Shown here piece by piece: positions 25,181-30,229 of a stretch of 30,229 bases of DNA. Position numbers and translations under genes: made by a program. Source of the stretch: a virus; IMG/VR virus record IMGVR_UViG_3300013093_000187, positions 1-30,229 of that record. One strand, written 5' to 3'. Under the pieces are notes generated by a model that did not search any database, had not been told where the DNA came from, and saw only the letters and a program-made list of their open reading frames with translations. Position 1 is the stretch's first letter. Every line of letters begins with the position of its first letter.

Positions 25181-25472
25181 TATGTTATTGATGAAAAAAC
25201 CCTACACACAGGGCGACGTTGTGAGTTTAAAAGTTGTTAACGGTGATGAACTAATTGCTCGTTTTGAAGAAGAAACTGACACAACAATTAAAATTAATAG
25301 ACCCTTGGCACTGACCATGGGTCCACAGGGACTGGGCATGATTCCTTGGTTTTTCCTAGCAGAGGAAGACACAGTTACTCTCCAGAAGTCACATGTATTT
25401 GCCATAGCAATCAGTAAAAAAGATGCCGCCGATCAATACATGCAGGGTACCACAGGAATCGCACTGCGATAA
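25173..25472 (+). CDS. Small beta-barrel phage protein, possibly Sm-like
   Basis: 99 residues from ATG 25173 (GTG at 25170 is an alternative; ATG 25182 a shorter one). Begins with KKPYTQGDVVSLKVVNGDEL and IARFEEETDTTIKINRPLAL, the strand pattern of a small barrel of LSm or SH3 type; ends TVTLQKSHVFAIAISKK. Similar proteins are widespread in T4-like aquatic phages. It overlaps the previous gene by 8 bases and is followed 2 bases later by the next. RNA or protein binding is possible but not shown. Confidence 0.7.
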   Translation: MNNMLLMKKPYTQGDVVSLKVVNGDELIARFEEETDTTIKINRPLALTMGPQGLGMIPWFFLAEEDTVTLQKSHVFAIAISKKDAADQYMQGTTGIALR

Positions 25473-25474
25473 TC

Positions 25475-26530
25475 ATGACTGCTATTACGACCGCCACTGA
25501 AATTCAAGTACAGGGTACCTTGGTGATTGATTTGGCCAAAGGTCTTAATATGCAAAAGATCTATACATTGGTACAAGATGCGTATCCCAACGATCCATCT
25601 TTGACTGTAACAGGTGTGTCCATTCCCTTGTTTAATATTGGTTGTAAGCATACAGGGGTTATTGATCCTATCACTGACGTCAAGGAAGCTGTCAGTAGGT
25701 TGTATGACGAGTTGATGAAAACTTATCTAGAGCCAATATTTAAGATATTACAAGAATTATTTGACATACTTAAACATTTTGGATTAGCGGCACTGGATCT
25801 CACCATACCCATATTGAATCTACATATCAGTGATTTATTTTCCAAAGATCTGTATGACAAATTAAAAGTCAGTTTGACTGATCTCTACAATAATGCCAAG
25901 GATCAATTACTTGAACTTTTGAAATTATTAGGCATACCTTATCCGTTCTTTACAGACTTTAACATACCAGAATTAGAAATTACTGAAATTATCAAAAGAG
26001 TTAAAGCCAGTCTTTGGGGTTTTTTCTATAAAATTATCAGTGAACTAGTTAGCCTTATACAAATAGGATTAGAAGCCTATGATGCTATAACCTACAAGGT
26101 ACCCACACTGAGCGAAATTTGGAAAAAAGTCAAAGATGCCATATTGGGTAAAATATTGGATATACTGATCAGCCTTCCTTCTTTTCAAGATATTGAAAAC
26201 GCTATCAAGGCCTTTATAAAAACCATATACGGAGATATTGAAGCTACCTATGAACAAATAATAGAAGCATTAAAAAATTTCCATCTTCCTATTTTTGGTA
26301 AACCATTTGATTGGTTGTTCCCTATTGATATTAAAGTCAATAGACCCAATATAGATTTTACCAAAATAGTATCAGATATCAAAATTTGGATTAACAATTT
26401 TATAGGTCAAATACTGGCTGAATTTATACAGGCTATAGATCAGATTTTAAAATTACTTAAAATTCCATCATTTGAATTTCCAAAAATTGAAATTCCTGTA
26501 CTTCTCTGTGCTGTAAAAAATCCCTCTTGA
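25475..26530 (+). CDS. Long amphipathic alpha-helical phage protein (351 aa)
   Basis: Mostly Ile/Leu-rich amphipathic helices (FKILQELFDILKHFG, LLELLKLLGIPYPFF, WINNFIGQILAEFIQAI) with short Pro-containing turns; the repeated pattern of strand-turn IPxFxFPKIEIP occurs near the end. No single segment is hydrophobic enough to be a clear membrane span. The first ~60 residues differ, being beta-like. Last gene of the run starting at nrdA; possibly a structural or membrane-associated protein. No family recognised. A late-type octamer and structured leader follow. Confidence 0.65.
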   Translation: MTAITTATEIQVQGTLVIDLAKGLNMQKIYTLVQDAYPNDPSLTVTGVSIPLFNIGCKHTGVIDPITDVKEAVSRLYDELMKTYLEPIFKILQELFDILKHFGLAALDLTIPILNLHISDLFSKDLYDKLKVSLTDLYNNAKDQLLELLKLLGIPYPFFTDFNIPELEITEIIKRVKASLWGFFYKIISELVSLIQIGLEAYDAITYKVPTLSEIWKKVKDAILGKILDILISLPSFQDIENAIKAFIKTIYGDIEATYEQIIEALKNFHLPIFGKPFDWLFPIDIKVNRPNIDFTKIVSDIKIWINNFIGQILAEFIQAIDQILKLLKIPSFEFPKIEIPVLLCAVKNPS

Positions 26531-26552
26531 CATATTAGTAATTCTACTATAA

Positions 26553-26560
26553 AATAAATA
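26553..26560 (+). promoter_or_regulatory. Late-type octamer AATAAATA before a structured leader
   Basis: One base from consensus; transcription from here would begin just before the pseudoknot-like leader and the two envelope genes. Confidence 0.45.
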
Positions 26561-26569
26561 CAGTATCTG

Positions 26570-26655
26570 GTAGGGGTAAACTAGGCATAGCCAAGTTGGC
26601 AAGGTGAAAGACCTACTGTCTAATCGGAGGACCCACACGCCCTACGGAGTCCGAT
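26570..26655 (+). ncRNA. Structured, pseudoknot-like leader RNA
   Basis: Stem ATCGGA (26623-26628) / TCCGAT (26650-26655) closes a loop containing CCCTAC (26640-26645), which is perfectly complementary to GTAGGG (26570-26575), giving a pseudoknot-like arrangement. Between them AGGT/ACCT (26602-26614) forms a GAAAG-loop hairpin, and GCC/GGC pairs near 26590-26600. It lies in a 150-bp gap before the gene at 26682. It could be a riboswitch-like leader or a small RNA; no known class is recognised. It superficially looks like a tRNA but lacks a T arm. Confidence 0.4.
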
Positions 26656-26681
26656 AATTTTGTATTACCAAGGAAATTAAA

Positions 26682-27092
26682 ATGAAAAAATTGTTAATTG
26701 TTACAGCGTTGATGGGAAATGTTGCCATGGCTCAAACTCCACCGCCAGATGTCGCAATGGTAGTTGGCATACAACCAAGATATGTCACAGTTCAACAACG
26801 ACAATGTGAAGTACGTGAAGTGGTAAGAGACAATAGCCGCGGAGATACTGCAATTGGCGCCATAGCTGGCGGAGCTATTGGTAGCACCTTAGGTCATAAC
26901 AGCAATGATAGGCTAGTCGGCGGTATTGCTGGCGCATTGATTGGTGGGGCGATTGGTAACGAAGCAGGCAAAGATTCAGCTCGAGTTGAACAACGTGAAT
27001 TTTGCCGTTTGGTGCCTGTTCAAATTCAACAAGGCCGTGTTATTACTTTTGATTATCACGGACAACAATTTACCCAAATACTAGGGTATTAA
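26682..27092 (+). CDS. Exported glycine-zipper (17-kDa antigen/SlyB-like) envelope protein
   Basis: 136 residues. Signal peptide MKKLLIVTALMGNVAMA with cut before QTPPP; no lipobox Cys at the cut, so periplasmic or outer-membrane rather than lipoprotein. The core (residues ~56-95) has two Gly-rich hydrophobic helices, AIGAIAGGAIGSTLGH and LVGGIAGALIGGAIGNEAG, the glycine-zipper 2TM pattern of Gram-negative outer-membrane proteins. Two Cys (QCEVREV and EFCRLVPV) could form a disulphide linking the flanks. Shine-Dalgarno AAGGAA. Such a protein in a phage is host-like; it could alter envelope integrity or receptor access. Co-directional with the next exported gene, 10 bases apart. Confidence 0.8.
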   Translation: MKKLLIVTALMGNVAMAQTPPPDVAMVVGIQPRYVTVQQRQCEVREVVRDNSRGDTAIGAIAGGAIGSTLGHNSNDRLVGGIAGALIGGAIGNEAGKDSARVEQREFCRLVPVQIQQGRVITFDYHGQQFTQILGY

Positions 27093-27102
27093 GGAGATTG
27101 TA

Positions 27103-27411
27103 ATGAAAAAAATTATACTAGCAAGTTTAATGACATTGGCAATGACAGCACATGCTCATGAAGGATTCCATGATCGCTGTTGCTATCGTGGCCATGGACT
27201 AGGTTGGGTAGGGCCAGCGTTTATTGGTGGAATAATTGGATATGAACTAGCTCGTCCACCAGTATATGTAGCACCACCTGTGGTTATTGAACAACCTCCT
27301 GTTTATATTAACCAACCACCATACTATCAAGCACCCCCAGCAGGGTATCATTGGCAACAGATGATTGATCCACAAACAGGTATTACCAAACTAGTTTTAG
27401 TACCAAATTAA
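27103..27411 (+). CDS. Small exported Pro/Tyr-rich protein
   Basis: 102 residues with a signal peptide (MKKIILASLMTLAMTAHA) and a strong Shine-Dalgarno AAGGAG just before. Mature part: His/Cys-rich start (HEGFHDRCCYRGHG), a short Gly-rich hydrophobic segment (WVGPAFIGGIIGYELA), a Pro/Tyr/Val-rich stretch (PPVYVAPPVVIEQPPVYINQ) and a C-terminal GYHWQQMIDPQTGITKLVLV. The build is like small bacterial envelope proteins. Probably the same operon as the glycine-zipper gene. Function unknown; an envelope role in superinfection or lysis is speculative. Confidence 0.72.
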   Translation: MKKIILASLMTLAMTAHAHEGFHDRCCYRGHGLGWVGPAFIGGIIGYELARPPVYVAPPVVIEQPPVYINQPPYYQAPPAGYHWQQMIDPQTGITKLVLVPN

Positions 27412-27440
27412 TAGACAATAACTATCAAACTTGTTATAGT
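27412..27440 (+). promoter_or_regulatory. Possible sigma70-type promoter before the oxygenase pair
   Basis: TAGACA (27412-27417), 17-bp spacer and TATAGT (27435-27440), 5 bases before ATG 27446; nearly leaderless as at 4026 and 16228. The -35 is imperfect. Confidence 0.4.
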
Positions 27441-27445
27441 TTATT

Positions 27446-27994
27446 ATGACTTCAAACCTTAAAACACACGTACTATCCAGCGGGAAGTTAATCTATGTTT
27501 ATGATGGATTACTTCCCGCTGTTCTTAGAAATCGCATTTTTGATTTTGTCCGTAAATCAGCATATTTTATAGGATGGCCTGATGCGGATCATGAAGTAGC
27601 CGCAAGACATCAGTGTCTTTATACTGCCTACAATGAACAAAATAATCAGGATGCCGGGCTACTTCCTTTTTTAAAAACCACCGAAGTAAATGATCTAATC
27701 AAAGATCTAGAAGTAAAACGTTCAGTGGTTAATTTATCAGTGCCCAGCCACACTCATTTCCCACATACACATCCAGAACAACTGGTTGCCTTATACTATG
27801 TGAATTTGGAATGGGATCATAGTTGGCACGGCGAGACTTTGTTTTATTCAGAAGATATGAATGACATTGATCTAGCGTTACCATATACACCTGGAAGATT
27901 GGTTTTATTTGATGGACGTATACCTCACAGTGTTAGACCTCAAAGCCAAATAGCTGATCATTATAGATTCACCTACGCTATTACATTCAACTAA
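27446..27994 (+). CDS. 2OG/Fe(II)-dependent oxygenase (prolyl-hydroxylase-like)
   Basis: 182 residues. The jelly-roll part holds H109-P-E111 (HTHPEQLVALYYVN) as the HxD/E pair, the strand GETLFYSED, PGRLVLFDGRIPHSV with distal H161, and YRFTYAITF with R174 for 2-oxoglutarate. HxE instead of HxD is less usual but allowed. These enzymes hydroxylate proteins, nucleic acids or small molecules using O2 and 2-oxoglutarate and are common in T4-like aquatic phages. No Shine-Dalgarno seen; a promoter lies just upstream. Its stop is 1 base from the next start. Confidence 0.8.
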   Translation: MTSNLKTHVLSSGKLIYVYDGLLPAVLRNRIFDFVRKSAYFIGWPDADHEVAARHQCLYTAYNEQNNQDAGLLPFLKTTEVNDLIKDLEVKRSVVNLSVPSHTHFPHTHPEQLVALYYVNLEWDHSWHGETLFYSEDMNDIDLALPYTPGRLVLFDGRIPHSVRPQSQIADHYRFTYAITFN

Positions 27995-27995
27995 T

Positions 27996-28493
27996 ATGTT
28001 TGTTATTATCGATAATGCGTTGACTGAAGAAGAAAGGCTGTCTATCCTGGAGGCATTTGCCAATGGTCCAGGAAAATATGATGGCACAAATTCTGGAAAG
28101 AACAAATGGATTGACGTGGAAGATTTTGATAAGCAGGATTTTCCACTTAATGCCATCATAGATGTGGCCAAATACAAATTTGATCTCACCAACATGGTGG
28201 GAGTTGAATGCTGGAGTCACTATGGAGTGGGGGTAGGCTATCACGTTGACAAAGATGAAAAAGTTTGGACTGATACTGGTGAAGTCAAAACACCTATGTG
28301 TAGCATAGTATATTATGCCCAAGTAGAAAATCTAGTAGGTGGCAGATTTTTGAGTACAGAAAAAAACATCATGGCCAAGACCAATAGATTGATCATGTTT
28401 TCCCCAGGATTGATACACGGAGTTGAACAGTTTACTGGAACTAGGAATATCGTAGCTATCAATCCTTGGTCGTATAAAATAGATTTGACATAA
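27996..28493 (+). CDS. Second 2OG/Fe(II)-dependent oxygenase
   Basis: 165 residues. The triad is canonical: H83-V-D85 (GYHVDKDE), H141 (GLIHGVEQF) and R150 (TGTRNIVAINPW), on the usual strands (MCSIVYYAQV, GGRFLST, NRLIMFSPG). Starts one base after the stop of the first oxygenase, but the two share little sequence apart from the fold, so they are distinct genes and not a recent duplication. Substrate unknown. The promoter of the tmRNA unit begins within its last codons. Confidence 0.82.
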   Translation: MFVIIDNALTEEERLSILEAFANGPGKYDGTNSGKNKWIDVEDFDKQDFPLNAIIDVAKYKFDLTNMVGVECWSHYGVGVGYHVDKDEKVWTDTGEVKTPMCSIVYYAQVENLVGGRFLSTEKNIMAKTNRLIMFSPGLIHGVEQFTGTRNIVAINPWSYKIDLT

Positions 28494-28513
28494 GCAACTA
28501 AATATCGTATAGT
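28485..28513 (+). promoter_or_regulatory. Strong sigma70 promoter for the peptide-tmRNA unit
   Basis: Perfect TTGACA (28485-28490), ideal 17-bp spacer and TATAGT (28508-28513). A late-type octamer ACTAAATA (28497-28504) lies inside the spacer, so the unit may be read by both host-type and late polymerase. Confidence 0.75.
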
Positions 28514-28537
28514 TTAACTTTAACAAGGAGTACCATT

Positions 28538-28609
28538 ATGGCAAGAGCAAGAAGTTTGAAGACAATGGCTAAACGTGCGGCTAAACGTCACGTTAGTAAA
28601 CGTCGTTAA
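28538..28609 (+). CDS. 23-residue Arg/Lys-rich basic peptide
   Basis: ATG 28538 follows AAGGAG (28525-28530) at 7 bases. The peptide is MARARSLKTM followed by AKRAAKRHVSKRR: eleven or so Arg/Lys/His of 23, no acidic residue. It resembles the tails of ribosomal or histone-H1-like proteins, suggesting RNA, DNA or ribosome binding. It sits 25 bases after the strong promoter and ends directly before the tmRNA acceptor piece, so message and pre-tmRNA share a transcript. Its size means coding status rests on the Shine-Dalgarno and the composition. Confidence 0.55.
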   Translation: MARARSLKTMAKRAAKRHVSKRR

Positions 28610-28611
28610 GA

Positions 28612-28930
28612 ATTGAGCAAGTCTCAATAGTAAGACTGTATGAAGTAGATTGAAAAGGATTCAAGACGCCGGTTCGAATCCGGCCAGGTCCACCATAAAG
28701 TATATTTCCCCTCTATGTTGAAACGCTAGAGACTTTGTTAGTATACTTTATAATGGGCCTGCTCTGGTAATCGATTGGGTCAAGAGTAATGAAATGGACA
28801 GTCCGGCAATGTAGAAGCCGTTAGGATTGGGGCGACCCGATCGAAGACACAAAAAAGTAACTGCAAACGCAGCCAATGATGAGGTATTTGCCCTAGCGGC
28901 ATAATCTCCGAGGCAGTTATGCCTTGTCAC
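28612..28930 (+). ncRNA. ssrA: Circularly permuted (two-piece type) tmRNA
   Basis: The 3' half comes first. T arm: GCCGG (28668-28672), loop TTCGAAT, CCGGC (28680-28684); acceptor strand CAGGTCC (28685-28691), discriminator A, CCA ending at 28695. An intervening segment (28696-28754) has TAAAGTATA paired with TATACTTTA (28742-28750). The 5' half then starts with GGGCCTG (28755-28761), pairing fully with CAGGTCC and placing G3-U70, the alanyl-tRNA synthetase identity pair. TCTGGTAATCGATTGGG aligns with the D-loop analogue of tmRNA (TCTGGATTCGACGGG in E. coli). After AAAAAAGTAACT, resume codon GCA (28863) opens a tag ANAANDEVFALAA ending in TAA (28902-28904), then hairpin GAGGCA/TGCCTT. Order acceptor piece, spacer, coding piece is that of permuted tmRNAs. 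Acceptor piece begins with ATTGAG/CTCAAT hairpin. It rescues stalled ribosomes with SmpB. P2 and PK1 not drawn with certainty. Confidence 0.9.
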
Positions 28931-28941
28931 CAAAAATAGCA

Positions 28942-28970
28942 GAAAGGTCCTTGACGGGACCTTTCTTTTT
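28942..28970 (+). terminator. Intrinsic terminator of the tmRNA unit
   Basis: GAAAGGTCC (28942-28950) and GGACCTTTC (28957-28965) pair perfectly over 9 bp around TTGACG, followed by TTTTT. Confidence 0.93.
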
Positions 28971-28979
28971 GTGTATAAT
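28951..28979 (+). promoter_or_regulatory. Sigma70 promoter whose -35 is the terminator loop
   Basis: TTGACG (28951-28956), exactly the six-base loop of the terminator, then 17 bp, then TATAAT (28974-28979). It would drive the metallopeptidase gene starting at 29004. Confidence 0.7.
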
Positions 28980-29003
28980 AGATACACACTTAGAAAGGAA
29001 TCC

Positions 29004-29429
29004 ATGGACATCCAGTTTAATCTTAGAAAGAGTGCCACATCGGCTTTTATCACTAACACTATTTTATTTTTTGAACAGGAACTTAAACTTAAAAAAAGCA
29101 CGTGGAGTATGGGTGTTTTTGCTAAACGTGGTATGGCCAAAGAAACCAATGCTAGGGGCTATGTTAGTAAAATTGGACCAAAACACTTGGTCATGGTTTT
29201 AGACTCCAGCTTAGACACTGAACGGTTGGTTTTAACCATAGCACACGAAATGGTTCATGCCAAACAGTATGCTCGGGGACAGCTCAAAAATATTCCCGAT
29301 AGATTACAAACCAAATATTGGATGGGCAAGAAAGTTAGCAAACGCTATCATCAACAGCCTTGGGAATTAGAAGCATTTGCCAAAGAACGCATACTGGCCA
29401 ATAAGGTTTTCCAAATCATCAACAAATAA
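29004..29429 (+). CDS. SprT-like zinc metallopeptidase
   Basis: 141 residues from ATG 29004, behind AGAAAGGAA (28992-29000); an earlier in-frame start inside the promoter is rejected. Zinc motif LTIAHEMVHAKQYARG (H81, E82, H85) and the third ligand in QPWELEAFAKE (E123), the arrangement of SprT-like and related minigluzincins. Preceded by an amphipathic strand-helix region and GYVSKIGPKHLVMVLD. SprT-like proteins are DNA-associated proteases or small metalloproteins. Has its own promoter inside the tmRNA terminator and is a separate unit. No signal peptide. Confidence 0.8.
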   Translation: MDIQFNLRKSATSAFITNTILFFEQELKLKKSTWSMGVFAKRGMAKETNARGYVSKIGPKHLVMVLDSSLDTERLVLTIAHEMVHAKQYARGQLKNIPDRLQTKYWMGKKVSKRYHQQPWELEAFAKERILANKVFQIINK

Positions 29430-29578
29430 TGTTGTTATTGATTTTTTCTATTACAGTCATTGAAACAATTATTGTTAAAAGCTATTAAAACGCTTGATCT
29501 AAGTGTTAAATACTATTACAATATTATATCAGTATAAACACTGAGTACAAGTTTTTCATTATACACACAGGAGGAAAT
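29430..29578 (+). promoter_or_regulatory. AT-rich leader/promoter region of ahpC
   Basis: No gene. Contains GTTAAATA (29505-29512), two mismatches from the late octamer; TTGATC (29494) without a clear -10 at 17 bp; and a very strong Shine-Dalgarno AGGAGG (29569-29574) for the ATG at 29579. The actual start site cannot be fixed by eye. Confidence 0.4.
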
Positions 29579-30118
29579 ATGAAAACAATCGGCGATAAAC
29601 TAGAACATTTCGTAGTTACAGGCGTTAAGCCAGGACAACCAGAAGATGCTTTCTTCACAATTAATGAAACAAGTTTCCCAGGCAAGTGGAAGATCATTGC
29701 TTTCTATCCAAAAGATTTCACATTTGTTTGCCCAACTGAAATCGTAGCCTATGACAAGTTGAATCAGGACTTTGAAGATCGTGATGCTGTATTGTTGACA
29801 GGTTCAACAGACAACGAGTTCTGTAAGATTGCTTGGCAAAAGAGCCACCCAGATTTGATCAATATCAAACACAATCAATTCGCTGATACACAACGCGGTG
29901 AGTTGAGCTTGGCTGAACAACTTGGCGTATTCTTTGGTCCAGCAGGTGCGGCACTTCGCGCAACATTCATCGTTGATCCAGACAACACAATCCAACACGT
30001 TACCGTCAACAACTTGGATGTTGGTCGTAGCCCAGAAGAAACCCTGCGTATTTTGGACGCATTACAAACTGGCGAACTATGTGCATGTAACCGTACCATT
30101 GGTGGGGAGACTTTATAA
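29579..30118 (+). CDS. ahpC: AhpC-type 2-Cys peroxiredoxin
   Basis: 179 residues, full length. Peroxidatic Cys C51 in FYPKDFTFVCPTEI, the conserved TGSTDNEFCKIAW region, and the C-terminal GELCACNRTIGGETL with C168 and C170 as resolving cysteines, the three-Cys arrangement of actinobacterial-type AhpC rather than the E. coli form. It reduces peroxides and peroxynitrite in the cytoplasm. It is followed with a one-base TAATG overlap by ahpD, its usual reductant partner, so the pair forms a complete module. Host-like in a phage setting; strong ribosome-binding site suggests high yield. Confidence 0.95.
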   Translation: MKTIGDKLEHFVVTGVKPGQPEDAFFTINETSFPGKWKIIAFYPKDFTFVCPTEIVAYDKLNQDFEDRDAVLLTGSTDNEFCKIAWQKSHPDLINIKHNQFADTQRGELSLAEQLGVFFGPAGAALRATFIVDPDNTIQHVTVNNLDVGRSPEETLRILDALQTGELCACNRTIGGETL

Positions 30119-30229
30119 TGACTGCCTGGGTAGATCAACTTAAAGAAGGTCTGCCTGAGTACGCCAAGGACACTAAGTTGAACTTGGACGCTGTTATTAA
30201 GCGTAGTACTCTAGCAGTTGAGGAAGCAG
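30118..30229 (+). CDS. ahpD: AhpD-like alkylhydroperoxidase (3' truncated by window)
   Basis: Starts in the AhpC stop (TAATG) and runs to the window edge: MTAWVDQLKEGLPEYAKDTK then LNLDAVIKRSTLAVEEA. This matches the first ~37 residues of AhpD (L-x-x-x-LPEYAKDxKLNL and RS). AhpD is a small all-helical protein with a CxxC site that reduces AhpC; that site lies beyond the window. Identity rests on N-terminal similarity plus the neighbour. Confidence 0.85.
   Translation, partial: MTAWVDQLKEGLPEYAKDTKLNLDAVIKRSTLAVEEA

Noticed and set aside
26580-26658. tRNA-like sequence (AGCCAAGTTGGCAAGG resembles a D arm)
   Set aside because: No T arm with a TTCGAAT-type loop, no acceptor pairing ending in CCA, and no clean anticodon stem. 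Treated as a structured leader instead.
28770-28842. 10-bp stem CGATTGGGTC/GACCCGATCG inside the tmRNA coding piece as a defining helix
   Set aside because: It would use bases that align with the D-loop analogue and the start of P2, so it may be an alternative fold; not counted as evidence for the tmRNA.
1-30229. Bacterial chromosome rather than phage
   Set aside because: AhpC/AhpD, tmRNA and exported proteins are host-like, but the fibres, late octamers, overlapping small phage genes and nrdA-nrdB-glutaredoxin run across the window with similar composition. A prophage or chimeric end at the right cannot be fully excluded.

Overview
The window is most consistent with a stretch of a tailed bacteriophage genome (Caudoviricetes), probably a large T4-like myovirus of an aquatic Gram-negative host. 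The grounds are: a class Ia ribonucleotide reductase pair with a glutaredoxin; long collagen-like and beta-helix fibre genes; many tightly packed, often overlapping small genes of phage character; a RecB/Cas4-type nuclease; 2-oxoglutarate/Fe(II) oxygenase-like proteins; and repeated octamers of the T4 late-promoter type (TATAAATA and one-base variants) in front of genes on both strands. No capsid, terminase, polymerase or tail-sheath gene lies here, so the phage assignment is inferred from context. DNA is AT-rich throughout, apart from one GC-rich, structured intergenic stretch at 8963-9182.

Layout. 1-3979: 3' part of a collagen-like tail fibre ending in a self-cleaving S74 chaperone. 4026-8087: a five-domain glycan enzyme (GT4, three GT2-like domains, FkbM methyltransferase). 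8123-8953: exported DNA/RNA endonuclease, followed by a candidate structured RNA. 9198-10184: HAD phosphatase joined to an HExxH metallopeptidase. 10265-11415 (minus): GNAT acetyltransferase and three small proteins. 11577-16191: phage proteins of unknown function, including a likely abundant structural protein (11957) with its own promoter and terminator and a Lys/Asp-rich 488-residue protein. 16228-17522: convergent PD-(D/E)XK nuclease and cupin-like protein. 17596-20243: beta-helix fibre or tailspike and a companion. 20278-24720: nrdA, nrdB, a SAM methyltransferase and a glutaredoxin. 24713-26530: three phage proteins of unknown function. 26553-27411: a structured leader and two exported envelope-type proteins. 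27446-28493: two 2OG/Fe(II) oxygenases. 28485-28970: promoter, 23-residue basic peptide, circularly permuted tmRNA, terminator. 29004-29429: SprT-like metallopeptidase. 29579-end: AhpC peroxiredoxin and the start of AhpD.

How it may work together. NrdA/NrdB plus glutaredoxin supply deoxynucleotides. The two fibres, with the adjacent glycan enzyme, point to host recognition and surface or virion glycosylation. The tmRNA, AhpC/AhpD, exported nuclease and envelope-type proteins are host-like accessory functions that would act on ribosome rescue, peroxide defence and the cell envelope during infection. Two promoter classes are visible: sigma70-type promoters, some with almost no leader, before the glycan enzyme, the PD-(D/E)XK nuclease, the oxygenases, the tmRNA and the SprT-like peptidase; and T4-late-type octamers before structural and other genes.

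The strongest unusual item is the permuted (two-piece type) tmRNA at 28612-28930: the T arm and CCA end lie upstream, and the 5' acceptor strand and the tag frame (ANAANDEVFALAA) lie downstream.
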